6,757 bases of DNA from Prosthecobacter sp. (GTDB lineage Bacteria > Verrucomicrobiota > Verrucomicrobiia > Verrucomicrobiales > Verrucomicrobiaceae): the NCBI GenBank assembly GCA_020216965.1, contig JAIWOJ010000122.1, positions 1 through 6,757 of the forward strand. The letters run 5' to 3'. Under the pieces are notes generated by a model. The model searched no databases, was not told where the DNA came from, and saw nothing but the letters and a program-made list of their open reading frames with translations. Below are positions 6,231 to 6,757 of the stretch, piece after piece (within the stretch, counting starts at the first letter, position 1; the number at the start of each line of letters is the position of its first letter). A program made the translations under genes and the position numbers.

Positions 6231-6757
6231 TCACTTCTCTGGCCGTAGGTCAAAGCACACCAGCTTCTCTCTCTGCCGGACGATCAATTTGCCGTTGCTC
6301 AGCGCCGGGGAGGTGCAGCCCATGCCTTCGATTTTTGGCCTTGCCACGGGATGACATCCGTCAGCCGCGGCTTTGATGACGCGGAGATGGGTGCCGTTGT
6401 TCTCAAAGACCATGATCTTCCCGTCTGCGAGGATGGGAGAGGTGATGGTGCTCTGGACCTCATTTTCAAGCCAAGTGACTTTGCCAGTGGCCAGCTCCAC
6501 ACACTGATTCTTCCCGCCACACATCAGATAGACATGGCCCTCATGCACGATGGGGCTGCCGCTGTAGCGCATGGTGACCCAGAAATGAGACCAGACCGCC
6601 TTGGGTGGGCCTTCTTTCTGCCACTGGTAGGCGCGTAGGCCCACCTCCTTGGCACCGCTGTAGATCACCAACCAATCCCCCTGCGTCACGGGGGTGGACT
6701 GGCCGCCGCCATCGACTTCCCAGAGAATGCTGCCGTCCTTGGGCTGCAGGGCTTGCA
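6231..6757 (-). CDS. PQQ-like beta-propeller repeat protein, C-terminal part (5' end outside window)
   Basis: The minus-strand frame is open from the window edge to a TGA at 6233-6231, giving the last 174 or so residues of a longer protein. The GTG at 6689 lies inside a repeat and is not a credible start. The sequence shows several beta-propeller blades of the PQQ/quinoprotein-like type: PKDGSILWEV, SGSPIVHEGHVYLMCGG, CVELATGKVTWLE, TSPILADGKIMVFENNG, TSPALSNGKLIVR. Proteins of this kind are usually exported and are common in Verrucomicrobiota and Planctomycetota, often as uncharacterised propellers that need not bind PQQ. No enzyme residues can be assigned from this piece. It is convergent with the kinase gene, 62 bases between stops, and separately transcribed. 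The fold is fairly sure; the function is unknown. Confidence 0.8.
   Translation of the reverse strand, partial: QALQPKDGSILWEVDGGGQSTPVTQGDWLVIYSGAKEVGLRAYQWQKEGPPKAVWSHFWVTMRYSGSPIVHEGHVYLMCGGKNQCVELATGKVTWLENEVQSTITSPILADGKIMVFENNGTHLRVIKAAADGCHPVARPKIEGMGCTSPALSNGKLIVRQREKLVCFDLRPEK

Noticed and set aside
6351..6638. Plus-strand open frame of 95 codons opposite the beta-propeller gene
   Set aside because: The minus strand shows repeated propeller-blade motifs in one continuous frame to the window edge. The plus-strand frame is its shadow.

Overview
The window is GC-rich and compactly coded. It carries three genes on the plus strand and the 3' end of a fourth on the minus strand. The style suggests a bacterium of the PVC group, most likely Verrucomicrobiota, with Planctomycetota as the alternative. 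The reasons are a Hanks-type Ser/Thr kinase with an N-terminal zinc ribbon and a large non-cytoplasmic domain, a kinase-like protein fused to a formylglycine-generating-enzyme (FGE/SUMF1) fold, a PQQ-like beta-propeller protein, and the near absence of Shine-Dalgarno sequences. This assignment is inference; there is no rRNA or other phylogenetic marker here.

Layout. Positions 1-60 are a perfect 8-bp tandem repeat that begins at the window edge. A TTGACA box follows at 97-102. Gene 1 (152-1423) encodes a membrane-anchored protein with a long Pro/Ala linker, a short TPR-like segment and an unrecognised beta-rich C-terminal domain. Sixteen bases later, gene 2 (1440-3437) encodes a degenerate receiver domain, a pseudokinase, one transmembrane helix and a cysteine-less FGE-like domain. 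A hairpin plus T-run at 3460-3479 looks like an intrinsic terminator closing this two-gene unit. A 316-bp gap follows, containing an AT-rich island (about 3554-3606) that may be a promoter and a 6-bp stem-loop (3629-3645). Gene 3 (3754-6168, most likely start) encodes an apparently active zinc-ribbon Ser/Thr kinase with one transmembrane helix and a roughly 450-residue outer part. It is convergent with a truncated minus-strand beta-propeller gene (6231-6757), and a possible terminator for the latter lies between them.

Working together (inference). Genes 1-3 look like a membrane signalling cluster: a kinase-dead scaffold or receptor beside a kinase with every catalytic residue in place, plus an anchored TPR-like partner. 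All three appear to have one membrane segment and a large outer domain. The gene 2 architecture is the most unusual item: nearly every catalytic position is lost in each of its three recognisable domains, which suggests binding or sensing in place of catalysis. The beta-propeller gene is on the other strand and need not be related.
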